Both the position numbers and the translations under genes were made by a program. Positions 16,785-25,875 of a stretch of DNA of 64,000 nt are shown piece after piece (the first letter of the stretch is position 1; each line of letters begins with the position of its first letter). The stretch comes from an uncultured Flavobacterium sp. Lineage in GTDB: Bacteria; Bacteroidota; Bacteroidia; Flavobacteriales; Flavobacteriaceae. Where the stretch lies: positions 62,001 to 126,000 of the forward strand of contig NZ_CAMLDD010000003.1 in the NCBI RefSeq assembly GCF_946478785.1, in the 5' to 3' direction. The notes under the pieces are model-generated. The model did not search any database, was not told where the DNA came from, and saw nothing but the letters and a program-made list of their open reading frames with translations.

Positions 16785-17895
16785 TTTCTCTATTTTTTTG
16801 AGCTTTTCTTAATTTAATCACTTCATCATAACTTTCATTAAAAACATTATCTGGCCAATCTTCTATTTCCCCATCATCTTCAATTAATATTTCTTTTAAA
16901 TTACTACAATATTCATTTTCATCATAATCTACATAATATATTTTAACTTCATTTTTATTCAATGTTTTATCAGCAATCAATCGTTGAATTCTTAAAATGA
17001 AATTTTCAGAATGCGTTTCAATTAAATATTTCCTTTTGTCATTTTCTCTATAAGAATTAACAAATCTCTCCGCCAAATTTCCATGAGCGGAAGGATGCAA
17101 ATGAGTTTCTGGTTCTTCGATTATTATTAAAGTCTCTTCTTCTACAGGCATATACGATCTGACAATTAATGGTAAAGATTGTTTTATTCCCGATCCTGTA
17201 TTAAAAATATTGATTGGCGCTATTTTTTGGTTAGACAAAACAATTTCATAGGAAACTATTGAACCTGAAATATCTTTTACATTTATTTCCCATCCTTCAA
17301 AATTTTCTTTAAACCATTTTTTTATATCTTGAAGAACACTTACATTATTTTTATGATATTGTGCCATCAATTTGAATGCATTCTCTCCAGAAAGTCCAAT
17401 CTTATTATACTCACTAAAAACATCACTAAATTGTGGAGACGGAAATTTTCTAAAAGAATCTATGTAATCAAAATTTAAAGTCAAAGAATTAACTTTAATT
17501 TCATCTGAAAGCAAACCACTAAACTTACCTTTTATATCAATTTCCTTTTCATTATAAATGTATTTTGAAATATTTATATTATAGCTTCTATTACCTGAAA
17601 TTGAAAAGTCTAACTTTTCAGTTTCACTTTCTATTAAAAATTCTAATGGAGAAGTAGTTATTTCTCTATTATAAAATAAATCTTCATACGAAAGACCAAT
17701 AACAACATCATCATTTTTCAATTCGAGTGGTGCTGAGAAATCTCCTCTCAAGCTACCTGAAATCATAGTTGGTAATTTTAAAACAGCACTTTTCCCACTA
17801 TTATTTTTCCCAATTAAAATAGTAATTGGTTTTAATTCTAATGTCTGTAGATCTTTAAAAAGCTTATAATTTTTAAACGATATTTTATTTATCAT
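16774..17895 (-). CDS. AAA ATPase with DUF3696-like C-terminus (SMC/OLD-like)
   Basis: A 373-residue ABC/SMC-type ATPase of the AAA_15/AAA_21 group found in bacterial defence. It opens with the standard ISFKNYKLFKD strand, Walker A GKNNSGKS (29-36), a signature-like TGSGIKQSLPL (233-243), Walker B LIIIEEPETHLHP (256-268) and a THSE sensor (294-297). The C-terminus (EDDGEIEDWPDNVF, then a short helix) matches DUF3696. No coiled-coil insertion and no TOPRIM domain are visible. It is the first gene of the three-gene cassette. Upstream lie a 37-bp perfect palindrome and the parE terminator, so the cassette probably has its own promoter. Family call is strong; partner and trigger are unknown. Confidence 0.87.
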   Translation of the reverse strand: MINKISFKNYKLFKDLQTLELKPITILIGKNNSGKSAVLKLPTMISGSLRGDFSAPLELKNDDVVIGLSYEDLFYNREITTSPLEFLIESETEKLDFSISGNRSYNINISKYIYNEKEIDIKGKFSGLLSDEIKVNSLTLNFDYIDSFRKFPSPQFSDVFSEYNKIGLSGENAFKLMAQYHKNNVSVLQDIKKWFKENFEGWEINVKDISGSIVSYEIVLSNQKIAPINIFNTGSGIKQSLPLIVRSYMPVEEETLIIIEEPETHLHPSAHGNLAERFVNSYRENDKRKYLIETHSENFILRIQRLIADKTLNKNEVKIYYVDYDENEYCSNLKEILIEDDGEIEDWPDNVFNESYDEVIKLRKAQKNRENAS

Positions 17896-17968
17896 TTTTT
17901 TTATTTTTATGATTATAAATTTAAATAGATTATCTCATAATATTTTTGAAGAAATCTATTAAATTAAC

Positions 17969-18005
17969 TTTTGAATTTCGTCAACAGTGTTGACGAAATT
18001 CAAAA
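17969..18005. promoter_or_regulatory. 37-bp near-perfect palindrome upstream of the cassette
   Basis: An 18-base arm (17969-17986) and its exact reverse complement (17988-18005) flank one central base. The core reads GTCAACAGTGTTGAC. It lies 73 bp upstream of the ATPase start and has no T-tract on either side, so it looks more like an operator or recognition site than a terminator. The 9-mer CAACACTGT from its minus-strand centre recurs on the plus strand at 18018-18026. Confidence 0.5.
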
Positions 18006-18012
18006 CTCCAAA

Positions 18013-18037
18013 ATCCGCAACACTGTCGCGGGTTTTT
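18013..18037 (+). other. short hairpin with T-run between cassette and parE
   Basis: ATCCGC (18013-18018) pairs with GCGGGT (18028-18033), one T-G pair included, around a loop containing AACACTGT, and TTTT follows on the plus strand. It resembles a weak plus-strand terminator but no plus-strand gene precedes it. It may be a remnant of the cassette's insertion. Confidence 0.3.
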
Positions 18038-18045
18038 ATATTTCA

Positions 18046-18072
18046 AAAACCGCAGGAACTAACTGCGGTTTT
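18046..18072 (-). terminator. parE terminator
   Basis: AAAACCGCAG (18046-18055) and CTGCGGTTTT (18063-18072) form a perfect 10-bp stem with loop GAACTAA. On the minus strand it is followed by TTTTTG. It lies 15 bp past the parE stop and should block read-through into the cassette. Confidence 0.75.
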
Positions 18073-18086
18073 CATAATTTTATTTT

Positions 18087-19961
18087 TTAAATAGCAACAT
18101 CTTCAATCGTATCCAATTCAACCTTCAAATTCTTGATAATAAACTCTTGTCTGTCCGGAGTATTTTTTCCCATATAAAAAGACAATAATTGCTCAATCGA
18201 AGTGTTTTTATCCATCATAATTGGGTCAAGACGTATAGTTTCTCCAATGAAATTCTTAAACTCATCCGGTGAAATCTCTCCCAAACCTTTAAATCGGGTA
18301 ATTTCCGGTTTTGGTTTTAATTTTTCGATGGCATCTCTTCTTTCTTCTTCAGAATAACAATAAATGGTTTCTTTTTTATTTCGAACCCTGAAAAGCGGTG
18401 TTTGTAAAATATACAAATGTCCTTCTTTGATTAATTCAGGGAAAAATTGCAAAAAGAACGTAATCAATAACAAACGAATGTGCATTCCGTCGACATCGGC
18501 ATCGGTTGCGATTACGATGTTGTTGTAACGCAATTTTTCGAGTCCATCTTCGATATCCAAAGCGGCTTGGAGTAAATTGAATTCTTCATTTTCATAAACG
18601 ATTTTCTTTGTCATTCCATACGAATTCAAAGGCTTTCCACGTAAACTGAAAACAGCTTGCGTATTCACATCACGTGATTTGGTAATCGATCCGGAAGCCG
18701 AATCTCCCTCGGTAATAAAAAGCGTGCTTTCTAAATTTCGAGGATTTTTAGTATCGGGAAGATGCGCACGGCAATCTCTTAATTTTTTATTATGAAGATT
18801 GGCCTTTTTAGCGCGATCTGTTGCCAGTTTTCTAATTCCTGATAATTCTTTACGCTCACGTTCTGCCTGCAAAATTTTACGCAATAATGCTTCTGCCGTT
18901 GGAGGATTTTTATGTAAATAATTGTCAAGTTTGTTCTTAACAAAATCATTTACAAAAGTACGAACAGAAACTGCAGGAGTTCCATCATCAGAACCCATAT
19001 CGGTAGAACCTAATTTGGTTTTGGTCTGAGATTCAAAAACGGGTTCCATTACCTTGATACTAATCGCACTCACAATCGATTTGCGAACATCTGACGCTTC
19101 GAAATTTTTGTTGTAAAACTCTCGGATGGTTTTTACAATCGCTTCTCGATAAGCAGCTAAGTGCGTTCCTCCCTGTGTGGTATTCTGACCATTTACGAAG
19201 GAGTGATATTCTTCGCTGTATTGTGTTTTACTGTGCGTTAAAGCGATTTCTATATCATGATCTTTCAAATGAATAATTGGATATTCTAAATCATCTTCGC
19301 TGATGGTTTCTTCTAATAAGTCACGAAGACCATTCTCAGAAATATATTTTTCTCCGTTGAAAATAATAGTCAGTCCATTGTTCAGGTAACAATAATTTTT
19401 GACCATTTTAATCACATATTCCATACGGAATTTGTAGTTTTTGAAGATCGTTTCATCTGGCGTAAAAGTTACTTTTGTTCCTTTACGTTTTGTGGTTTCG
19501 ATTACATCTTCTTCTAATACCAGATTTCCTCCTGAAAACTCTGCTGCTTTTTGCTTTTCATCACGAACAGATTCTACACGGAAATAATTTGATAAAGCAT
19601 TAACCGCTTTTGTTCCGACACCATTTAAACCAACTGATTTCTGGAAAGCTTTAGAATCGTACTTTCCACCAGTGTTCATTTTCGAAACTACATCGACCAC
19701 TTTTCCTAACGGAATTCCACGTCCGTAATCACGAACCGAAACCGTTTTGTCTTTGATAGTCACTTCAATAGTTTTTCCTGAGCCCATTACGAACTCATCG
19801 ATACAGTTGTCTAAAACCTCTTTTAAAAGAATATAAATACCGTCATCCGGCGAAGATCCGTCTCCCAATTTTCCGATATACATTCCGGGACGCATACGAA
19901 TATGCTCTTTCCAATCGAGTGATCTAATATTATCTTCGTTATATTGATTTTGCTCTAGCAT
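18087..19961 (-). CDS. parE: DNA topoisomerase IV subunit B
   Basis: A 624-residue ATPase subunit of topoisomerase IV. The GHKL ATP-binding fold shows the N-box LDNCIDEF, the G1 box DYGRGIPLG and [14 protein letters not shown]. The TOPRIM domain shows [12 protein letters not shown] and [10 protein letters not shown]. The C-terminal [14 protein letters not shown] motif is diagnostic of GyrB/ParE, and the short length without the extra GyrB insertion fits ParE. It pairs with ParC (11278-13995), from which it is separated by the three-gene cassette. The start [17 protein letters not shown] is a usual flavobacterial ParE N-terminus. Confidence 0.94.
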   Translation of the reverse strand: MLEQNQYNEDNIRSLDWKEHIRMRPGMYIGKLGDGSSPDDGIYILLKEVLDNCIDEFVMGSGKTIEVTIKDKTVSVRDYGRGIPLGKVVDVVSKMNTGGKYDSKAFQKSVGLNGVGTKAVNALSNYFRVESVRDEKQKAAEFSGGNLVLEEDVIETTKRKGTKVTFTPDETIFKNYKFRMEYVIKMVKNYCYLNNGLTIIFNGEKYISENGLRDLLEETISEDDLEYPIIHLKDHDIEIALTHSKTQYSEEYHSFVNGQNTTQGGTHLAAYREAIVKTIREFYNKNFEASDVRKSIVSAISIKVMEPVFESQTKTKLGSTDMGSDDGTPAVSVRTFVNDFVKNKLDNYLHKNPPTAEALLRKILQAERERKELSGIRKLATDRAKKANLHNKKLRDCRAHLPDTKNPRNLESTLFITEGDSASGSITKSRDVNTQAVFSLRGKPLNSYGMTKKIVYENEEFNLLQAALDIEDGLEKLRYNNIVIATDADVDGMHIRLLLITFFLQFFPELIKEGHLYILQTPLFRVRNKKETIYCYSEEERRDAIEKLKPKPEITRFKGLGEISPDEFKNFIGETIRLDPIMMDKNTSIEQLLSFYMGKNTPDRQEFIIKNLKVELDTIEDVAI

Positions 19962-20125
19962 AAATGAATTTGGATTTTTGGCTAATGTACCATTTCTGCA
20001 TAAAAAATGAAAGCGTATTATTTTAAAGTTATCAATAAAGTGACCTTAAAAACGTAATTCGTTTGTTTTAAAAAATAGTAACCGTTAAAAATATAAAAAA
20101 ATGGTTTTGCAAACAAAAATCAAAG

Positions 20126-21298
20126 TCAGATTCCAAGTACTTGTTTTGCCAACGCAATCATTTCAGGAGTTCCCGTGTTTTTATTTTTTTCATCAGAAAG
20201 TTTTACAACGCCTTGCCAATGTCCATGATCTGGTTTTGTTTCCGTTAATTTAATGACCATATTCATTGAGGGCAGCCCGACATCATTGGTAAAATTAGTT
20301 CCGATTCCAAAAGACATTCTGATTTTATCCCTGCAAAAATCGGCTATGATTTTCACTTTATCAAAATTGAGGGAATCTGAGAAAACAATCGCTTTCGATT
20401 TTGGGTCAATCCCCATTTTGGTGTAGTGCGAAATTACTTTCTGGGCAAACTCAACCGGGTCGCCGCTATCATGTCGTACGCCATCAAAAAGTTTGGAGTA
20501 TTTTTTATCAAATTGACTGAAAAATATATTTGTAGTATAAGTGTCTGTGAGTGCAATTCCGAGGTCACCACCGTACACTTGTGTCCAATGTTCCAAACTG
20601 ACTAAATTAGCCATTTTAAAACCGTATTGTGCTGCATGAAACATAAACCATTCGTGTGCGTGAGTTCCCAAAGGGCGTTTATTGTTGAGCATTGCAAAAT
20701 GGACATTGCTAGTCCCCAGGAAACTTTCTGAGCCATAAGCTTTCAAAGTTTCATTTACTAAATAATGCACATCGTAAGAATGACGACGTCTCGTGCCGAA
20801 TTCTAAAACTGATACACCGAGGTTGTTATAATTTTCAATTTTGGATTTTGTATTGCTTTTTATCGCTTCATCATTCAAGTGAATCAAATGATTGGATTTA
20901 TAAAAAAGTTCTGAAATTAAAGCCATTAGAGGAACTTCCCATAAAATAGTGCGATACCAATAGCCTTCAATTGTAATGTTGACTTCTGAACCCTCCTGGG
21001 TAATCTGAACTTCTGACGGATCATAACTGTAGCCCTGAAGAAAATCTAAATAAGTGGGGTCGAGATACGGACAATAGTGTGATAAATAATTTTTTTCGTC
21101 TTTTGTTAATCTCAGATCAGCCATTGCATCTACAGATTTTCGAAGTAAGTCTGCAAAACCTGGAGGAAAAACATGTCTGCCTCGATTGATAAAACCATAA
21201 CGAACCTTTGCTTTTGGAAAAAGCCTGATTACGGCATGCTGCATCGTAAATTTATAGAAATCATTATCTAAAATTGATTTTAAAAAAATTGTTTCCAT
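20126..21298 (-). CDS. pncB: nicotinate phosphoribosyltransferase
   Basis: A 390-residue enzyme joining nicotinate and PRPP to form nicotinate mononucleotide, the entry step of the Preiss-Handler NAD salvage route. PncB signatures are the N-terminal LDNDFYKFTMQ, FGTRRRHSY (167-175), GTSNVHFA (195-202) and GTHAHEW (211-217) containing the conserved His, and a phosphate-binding DSGDP...SDSLNFDKV segment. Length is typical of the short bacterial PncB. It stands alone, with an A/T-rich 164-bp gap to parE. Confidence 0.96.
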   Translation of the reverse strand: METIFLKSILDNDFYKFTMQHAVIRLFPKAKVRYGFINRGRHVFPPGFADLLRKSVDAMADLRLTKDEKNYLSHYCPYLDPTYLDFLQGYSYDPSEVQITQEGSEVNITIEGYWYRTILWEVPLMALISELFYKSNHLIHLNDEAIKSNTKSKIENYNNLGVSVLEFGTRRRHSYDVHYLVNETLKAYGSESFLGTSNVHFAMLNNKRPLGTHAHEWFMFHAAQYGFKMANLVSLEHWTQVYGGDLGIALTDTYTTNIFFSQFDKKYSKLFDGVRHDSGDPVEFAQKVISHYTKMGIDPKSKAIVFSDSLNFDKVKIIADFCRDKIRMSFGIGTNFTNDVGLPSMNMVIKLTETKPDHGHWQGVVKLSDEKNKNTGTPEMIALAKQVLGI

Positions 21299-21390
21299 AA
21301 TTCAGATCGATTTATGTTTTTCAATCACTAACTGCTAAGATACGGCAATTTGGCAAAAAAAGGAAATGATATAAATCGACAAGTAAATAA

Positions 21391-22371
21391 CTATTTTGAA
21401 ACTACTTTAAAAGAAGCAATACTGTTTGTATCGAGAAAAAACGTAATATAATCCCCAATAGTAGTATCAAATGTAACCTGAAATTCTAAAGCACCTCTTT
21501 TTTCTTTGGAATTAAGTATTCGAACGGGCTGGTTCTTTTTATTCACATAGTAAAACTGATCTGATTTTGAAATGTTTTTGATTACAAAAGTTATTTTATC
21601 ACCATTCTTAACTTCAATTATTCCGGATTCCGGTGCTATGATTTTATAATCACCCGCAATTGTTTTGTTATAAATTAAAGGACCATTTAGAAAGTCATCT
21701 TTATTTAATTTACGACCAGAAAAAGATCCGGAATCGGGAAAATGTTTTGCGAAAAAATATTCGGGTTCCGTGTCAAAATAGACCGGATCAAATTCTTTAA
21801 CCATTCTTCCCTTGTTGTTATCATAATAGCCTTGTCCCCACGTGACGTCAATTAAGCGCCATTTTCCGTCAATTAGCACTGTGTTCCAGGCGTGATTTGA
21901 AGTGGTGTTTTTTCGGCCGATATCAATTAATCTGGTTTTTGAATCACCTCTTATGATTTCCGATTTAATTCCAACTAATGAAGATAAGTTCTGAAATAAA
22001 AGGGTAAAACCTTCACAAACTGCTTTTTTAGATTTGAATGTCTTTTGCAGTATATTGTTATTAAACTCCTGTATTTTTCTCTGCTTTTCAGCTTCAGTGC
22101 GATAAGAAAAACTCTGTGTCTTCTGCGGGTTTAAAAAAGCAGCAAAATCATATCTTACATTAAAAGCTATCCAGCTGTAAATTGCCCTCGCTTTGTCATA
22201 ATCTGAATTGAAATCTTTTTTGATTCTTTCTGCTAATTCTTCGGTACTGTCAAAGTTTTTAGGATATTTCAAAACGACGTTGTCAACTGCATTATATTGT
22301 TGTGAGTAGGAGGTATGCAGGAAAATGACATTCAAAAAAATAAATGCAAAAACGAATTGTTTTATTCTCAT
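21391..22371 (-). CDS. secreted transglutaminase-like cysteine protease-fold protein
   Basis: A 326-residue protein with a signal peptide (1-24, ending SYSQ). The transglutaminase-like core has the papain-type triad: Cys119 in KKAVCEGF, His160 in SNHAWN and Asp175 in IDVTW. The C-terminal 120 residues form a beta-rich domain of unknown role. Members of this group act as peptidases or amidases in the periplasm; the substrate is not known. Its start codon shares a base with the stop of the upstream flavin reductase gene (minus-strand TAATG), so the two are translationally coupled. Confidence 0.87.
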   Translation of the reverse strand: MRIKQFVFAFIFLNVIFLHTSYSQQYNAVDNVVLKYPKNFDSTEELAERIKKDFNSDYDKARAIYSWIAFNVRYDFAAFLNPQKTQSFSYRTEAEKQRKIQEFNNNILQKTFKSKKAVCEGFTLLFQNLSSLVGIKSEIIRGDSKTRLIDIGRKNTTSNHAWNTVLIDGKWRLIDVTWGQGYYDNNKGRMVKEFDPVYFDTEPEYFFAKHFPDSGSFSGRKLNKDDFLNGPLIYNKTIAGDYKIIAPESGIIEVKNGDKITFVIKNISKSDQFYYVNKKNQPVRILNSKEKRGALEFQVTFDTTIGDYITFFLDTNSIASFKVVSK

Positions 22372-22898
22372 TAATTAAAGCTGTTTTTTACAATTGTTTT
22401 TAATTCATTATCGAATTCAGGATTTGAAATTTTATTTTTTTCCAAATCAAAATTGGCATTGAAAGAAGGCAATGAAAAAAGCCCTTTTATCTGAGCACCA
22501 TATCGTGGGAAAGCGGTTTTTGCAATTTCTAAAACCGAGGCGCCGCCTCTTGCTCCCGGAGAAGTAGCCATCAAAAGCATTGGTTTTTGAAGAAAAACAT
22601 CCTTAACAATTCTGGAACTCCAATCAAAAACATTTTTAAAAGCAACCGAATAATTTCCATTATTTTCAGCTAAAGAAACCACCAGAATATCGGCACTTTC
22701 AATTTTTTTCAGGAATGCTTTTGCGATTTCATGCTGGCCGATTTCTTTTTCTAAATCAACGCTGAACAAAGGCATTGCAAAATCATTCAAATCTAAAACT
22801 TCTACTTCTGCATTTTCAAATTGATGGGCCGCATAAGCTGATAAACGTTTATTGATAGATTGTTGGCTGTTACTTCCTGCAAAGGCTATAATTTTCAT
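22371..22898 (-). CDS. NADPH-dependent FMN reductase family protein
   Basis: A 175-residue flavodoxin-fold reductase. The N-terminal phosphate-binding loop AGSNSQQSINKRL binds FMN phosphate. SLAENNGNYSVAFKNVFDW and TSPGARGGASV are the other two conserved flavin-contact loops of the NAD(P)H:FMN/quinone reductase (SsuE/AzoR/YieF-like) group. It probably reduces quinones or flavins in the cytoplasm. It is the first gene of a coupled pair with the transglutaminase-like gene. The terminator of the preceding gene lies at 22941-22975, so it probably has its own promoter. Confidence 0.9.
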   Translation of the reverse strand: MKIIAFAGSNSQQSINKRLSAYAAHQFENAEVEVLDLNDFAMPLFSVDLEKEIGQHEIAKAFLKKIESADILVVSLAENNGNYSVAFKNVFDWSSRIVKDVFLQKPMLLMATSPGARGGASVLEIAKTAFPRYGAQIKGLFSLPSFNANFDLEKNKISNPEFDNELKTIVKNSFN

Positions 22899-22940
22899 AA
22901 TTTTATTTTTATTAAAAGTAATAAATTAATTTACTAAAAG

Positions 22941-22975
22941 AAAGTCCAAAAAAGATTAGCTCTTTTTTGGACTTT
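22941..22975 (-). terminator. terminator of the 485-residue conserved protein gene
   Basis: A perfect 15-bp stem pairs AAAGTCCAAAAAAGA (22941-22955) with its complement (22961-22975) around the loop TTAGC. It is 29 bp past the stop at 23004 on the minus strand. Confidence 0.8.
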
Positions 22976-23003
22976 TTATGATTTGGAATCAATGAAACCT
23001 GAT

Positions 23004-24461
23004 CTAATTCTGTTCTAATTGTTTTTGCGGATGATATCCAAACAGATGATGTTCTTTTATAATTTCAGCAACTCCAGACGGAAGCATAGGTTCCCATCCG
23101 GCTGTTCCGTGACTAATCATTTTTAATACTTCGCGAGAGAATACATTTAAAATTCCAGGATTATAATCTACAATGTCGACAACTTTTCCGTTGAATTTAA
23201 AGAATTTGTATAGTTCTTTCATTCTTGGATGTACTTTCAAGTTTTCAGAAGTAATAATTTCGCCATTTTCACCTAACATAGGATATAAAAATACTTTCAT
23301 ATCGCGATAGAATAATTTTCCAAAAGCTTCAAGTATTCCCCCACTTAAATGGCGGTAATATTTCTCATCAAAGATATCGACTAAGTTATTTACACCCATT
23401 GCAAGTCCCATACGGGCTTTGGTGTAATTAGAGAAATATTCAACTACTTTATAATATTCCTGAAAATTTGAAATCATAACGGTCTGGCCTAAAGAGCAAA
23501 GCAATTCTGCCCTGTCCATAAAGTCACGTTCATCAATTTCACCATCAGAGCGTAAATTCGAAAGCGTAATTTCAAAAACAACTAAAGTGTTGTCTTTTTC
23601 AACCTTATTTTCTTCGAGAAACATTTTTAATGACTTCTCATACATATCAAGATTAACATTGGTAACCGGACGGAAACTTCCTCTGAAGGCAAGAAGATTT
23701 TTTTTGTATAAAACAGCGGCCGGCAAAACGTTTTTTCCTTCCGGATTAAACATTACGGCATCAGTCATACCGTTTTTAACCAATTGTAAACTCATCAAGC
23801 GATTGTCTACATCTGCAAAACGGGGTCCTGAGAAATTAATAGTGTCTATTTCTAACTGGTCTTTATCGAGGTGGTCGTATAAATAACGAAGTAATCGTTT
23901 TGGGTCATTGTATTTATAGAAGGCACCGTAAATAAGGTTAACACCTAAAATTCCCAGTGTTTCTTGTTGTAGTCTTGCGTCAGTTTCTTTAAAACGGATG
24001 TGGAGGATAATTTCGTTATAAGCTTCATCAGGTTCAATTTGGTATCTGATTCCAACCCAGCCATGCCCTTTAAACTGTTTTGCAAAATCTATAGTGGCAA
24101 CGGTATTGGCATAACTAAAAAAAAGTTTATTAGGGTGTTTTTCTCTGCTCAAACGTTCCTCAATAAGTTCTCCTTCAAAGGTTAACATTTTTTTGAGTCG
24201 GTTCTCGGTAACATATCTTCCATCGCCTTCAACTCCGTAAACAGCATCACTAAAATCTTTATCGTAGGCAGACATTGCTTTTGCAATTGTTCCTGATGAA
24301 CCTCCAGATCTGAAAAAGTGTCTCACTGTTTCTTGTCCAGCGCCAATTTCAGCAAAAGTTCCGTAAATGTTTTCGTTTAAATTAATGCGTAATGCTTTGT
24401 CTTTTATAGAAGGAATCTGAGCGATGACCTTGTCACCTTTGAGTTTTATTTCTGTACCCAT
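23004..24461 (-). CDS. conserved Bacteroidota protein of unknown function, 485 residues
   Basis: A soluble protein with no signal peptide or membrane segment. Conserved-looking blocks include ENIYGTFAEIGAGQETVRHFF (about 29-49), SYANTVATID, HGWVGIRYQ and LPSGVAEIIKEHHLFGYHP at the C-terminus. I recognise the family as widespread in Bacteroidota. Related entries are, from memory, sometimes called nicotinate-nucleotide adenylyltransferase, but no HxGH nucleotidyltransferase motif is present, so I do not adopt that name. It is monocistronic, divergent from the MBL-fold gene, and has a strong terminator after it. Function unknown. Confidence 0.8.
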   Translation of the reverse strand: MGTEIKLKGDKVIAQIPSIKDKALRINLNENIYGTFAEIGAGQETVRHFFRSGGSSGTIAKAMSAYDKDFSDAVYGVEGDGRYVTENRLKKMLTFEGELIEERLSREKHPNKLFFSYANTVATIDFAKQFKGHGWVGIRYQIEPDEAYNEIILHIRFKETDARLQQETLGILGVNLIYGAFYKYNDPKRLLRYLYDHLDKDQLEIDTINFSGPRFADVDNRLMSLQLVKNGMTDAVMFNPEGKNVLPAAVLYKKNLLAFRGSFRPVTNVNLDMYEKSLKMFLEENKVEKDNTLVVFEITLSNLRSDGEIDERDFMDRAELLCSLGQTVMISNFQEYYKVVEYFSNYTKARMGLAMGVNNLVDIFDEKYYRHLSGGILEAFGKLFYRDMKVFLYPMLGENGEIITSENLKVHPRMKELYKFFKFNGKVVDIVDYNPGILNVFSREVLKMISHGTAGWEPMLPSGVAEIIKEHHLFGYHPQKQLEQN

Positions 24462-24501
24462 TTTATTTTAAATAGATTTGTTACAAAGTTAGCAAATTAG
24501 G

Positions 24502-24534
24502 TTTCTAATGAAAGAGAAATAATCCCTATTTTTG
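24502..24534 (+). promoter_or_regulatory. probable promoter for the MBL-fold hydrolase gene
   Basis: TATTTTTG at 24527-24534 matches the -7 consensus TAnnTTTG. TTTC lies 21 bases before it in place of TTTG. Transcription would begin about 12 bases before the TTG start codon at 24553, giving a very short leader. Confidence 0.45.
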
Positions 24535-24552
24535 TAAAAAAAACAAGTTCAA

Positions 24553-25317
24553 TTGAAGATCTATTTTTTAGGTACCGGTACTTCTCAAGGTATTCCCATT
24601 ATTGGGATTGATCACCCTGTTTGTAAAAGCTTAGACGCTAAGGATAAAAGGCTTCGCGTGTCCATTTGGATCACATGGGACGAGCATTCGTATGTGGTAG
24701 ATTGCGGACCGGATTTCAGGCAGCAAATGCTTTCTTGCGGCTGCCGAAAGCTTGATGCCATTTTATTCACACACGAACATGCGGATCATACGGCTGGTTT
24801 GGATGATATTCGTCCATATAACTTCAGACAAGGCGAAATTCCTGTTTATGCACATCAGCGAGTGATTGATAATTTAAGAAAGCGTTTTGATTATGTTTTT
24901 GAAACGGTAAATAAATATCCCGGGGCACCAAGCGTGAAAACTATTGAAGTAATCAACAACGAGCCTTTTGCAATTGGTGATAAAATGGCCGTTCCAATAA
25001 ATGTCATGCACGGTGATTTACAAGTTTTTGGTTATAGAATTGATGATTTTGCTTATCTGACAGATGTGAAAACCATCGAAAAAGCTGAAATCGAGAAATT
25101 AAAAAACCTTAAAGTTTTGGTTGTAAATGCCTTGCGTGTAGAACCTCATGATACGCATTTTAATTTGCAGGAAGCGCTTGATTTTATAGAGCTGGTCAAG
25201 CCTCAAAAAGCTTATTTAACACACATTAGCCATGTTTTAGGGTTTCATGAAGAGGTACAAAGAGAACTTCCTGAAAATGTTTTCCTGGCTTATGACAACT
25301 TAGAAATTACAATTTAA
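24553..25317 (+). CDS. MBL-fold metallo-hydrolase, PhnP-like
   Basis: A 254-residue metallo-beta-lactamase-fold phosphodiesterase-like enzyme. The metal-binding motif HEHADH (74-79) is intact, as are the later histidines in NVMHGDLQVFGYR and THISHVLGFHEE and the aspartate in YLTDVKT. PhnP and the related RNase Z-like hydrolases act on cyclic phosphates. It starts with TTG: the encoded KIYFLGTGTSQG is the family's N-terminal strand and no ATG lies upstream in frame before the promoter. It is followed 13 bp later by a membrane-anchored protein gene, probably in one operon. Confidence 0.9.
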   Translation: MKIYFLGTGTSQGIPIIGIDHPVCKSLDAKDKRLRVSIWITWDEHSYVVDCGPDFRQQMLSCGCRKLDAILFTHEHADHTAGLDDIRPYNFRQGEIPVYAHQRVIDNLRKRFDYVFETVNKYPGAPSVKTIEVINNEPFAIGDKMAVPINVMHGDLQVFGYRIDDFAYLTDVKTIEKAEIEKLKNLKVLVVNALRVEPHDTHFNLQEALDFIELVKPQKAYLTHISHVLGFHEEVQRELPENVFLAYDNLEITI

Positions 25318-25330
25318 TTATACTACAAAA

Positions 25331-25834
25331 ATGAAGAAATCCTTAATGCTTTACCTTTTTATCTTAGCAATATTAATGAATGTTTTTACTTATATGTTTT
25401 ACAGCAGAGAAGTGAAATTTGGGCAGGAAAGATATGATAAAACCACTCAGAAGTTAAGAGATAGTATAAATACAGTTTCAACAAAATTAGCAGAGTCCAA
25501 TTATTTCTCCTTGGAAAATAATGAGAATGCCCAAAATTATTTTGATAACAGTGCTTCAGGAGGGAAATTTATTCAATACGAAAAATTGATTCCAGTAGTA
25601 ACCGAAAAATTATTAGACTTAAATGCAAATCCAAACGGAAACCCTTACACAGGACAGGATAAAATTGGACCCAACAAATTTATCATTAATAAAGTAAAAA
25701 TTTTAAACCACAGATGGATTATTGCAGATTTTAGCAATGGAGAAATTTGGGGAGAAGTTTTATTGAAATATTTTGTAAATGATGATGAATCGATTGATTT
25801 TGAGGTGAATCAGTCGTTGTTGTATCAAAAATAG
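25331..25834 (+). CDS. membrane-anchored protein of unknown function
   Basis: A 167-residue protein with an N-terminal transmembrane anchor (about 5-23), a charged coiled-coil-like stretch (about 30-55, QERYDKTTQKLRDSINTVS) and a globular C-terminal domain with NKFIINKVKILNHRWIIADFS. It follows the MBL-fold gene on the same strand at 13 bp. Related flavobacterial genes are sometimes named hydrolase, but I see no hydrolase motif. Probably faces the periplasm. Function unknown. Confidence 0.7.
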   Translation: MKKSLMLYLFILAILMNVFTYMFYSREVKFGQERYDKTTQKLRDSINTVSTKLAESNYFSLENNENAQNYFDNSASGGKFIQYEKLIPVVTEKLLDLNANPNGNPYTGQDKIGPNKFIINKVKILNHRWIIADFSNGEIWGEVLLKYFVNDDESIDFEVNQSLLYQK

Positions 25835-25875
25835 CTAATTGTAAATAACAATTTTTCTAAAAATAATGATGGTTT

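Noticed and set aside
14023..17895. Prophage or integrative element
   Set aside because: There is no integrase, att site, tRNA target, replication or structural gene in the region, so I describe it as a small cassette only.
23004..24461. Name nicotinate-nucleotide adenylyltransferase
   Set aside because: The HxGH motif and small Rossmann size of NadD are absent; the protein is about twice too long.
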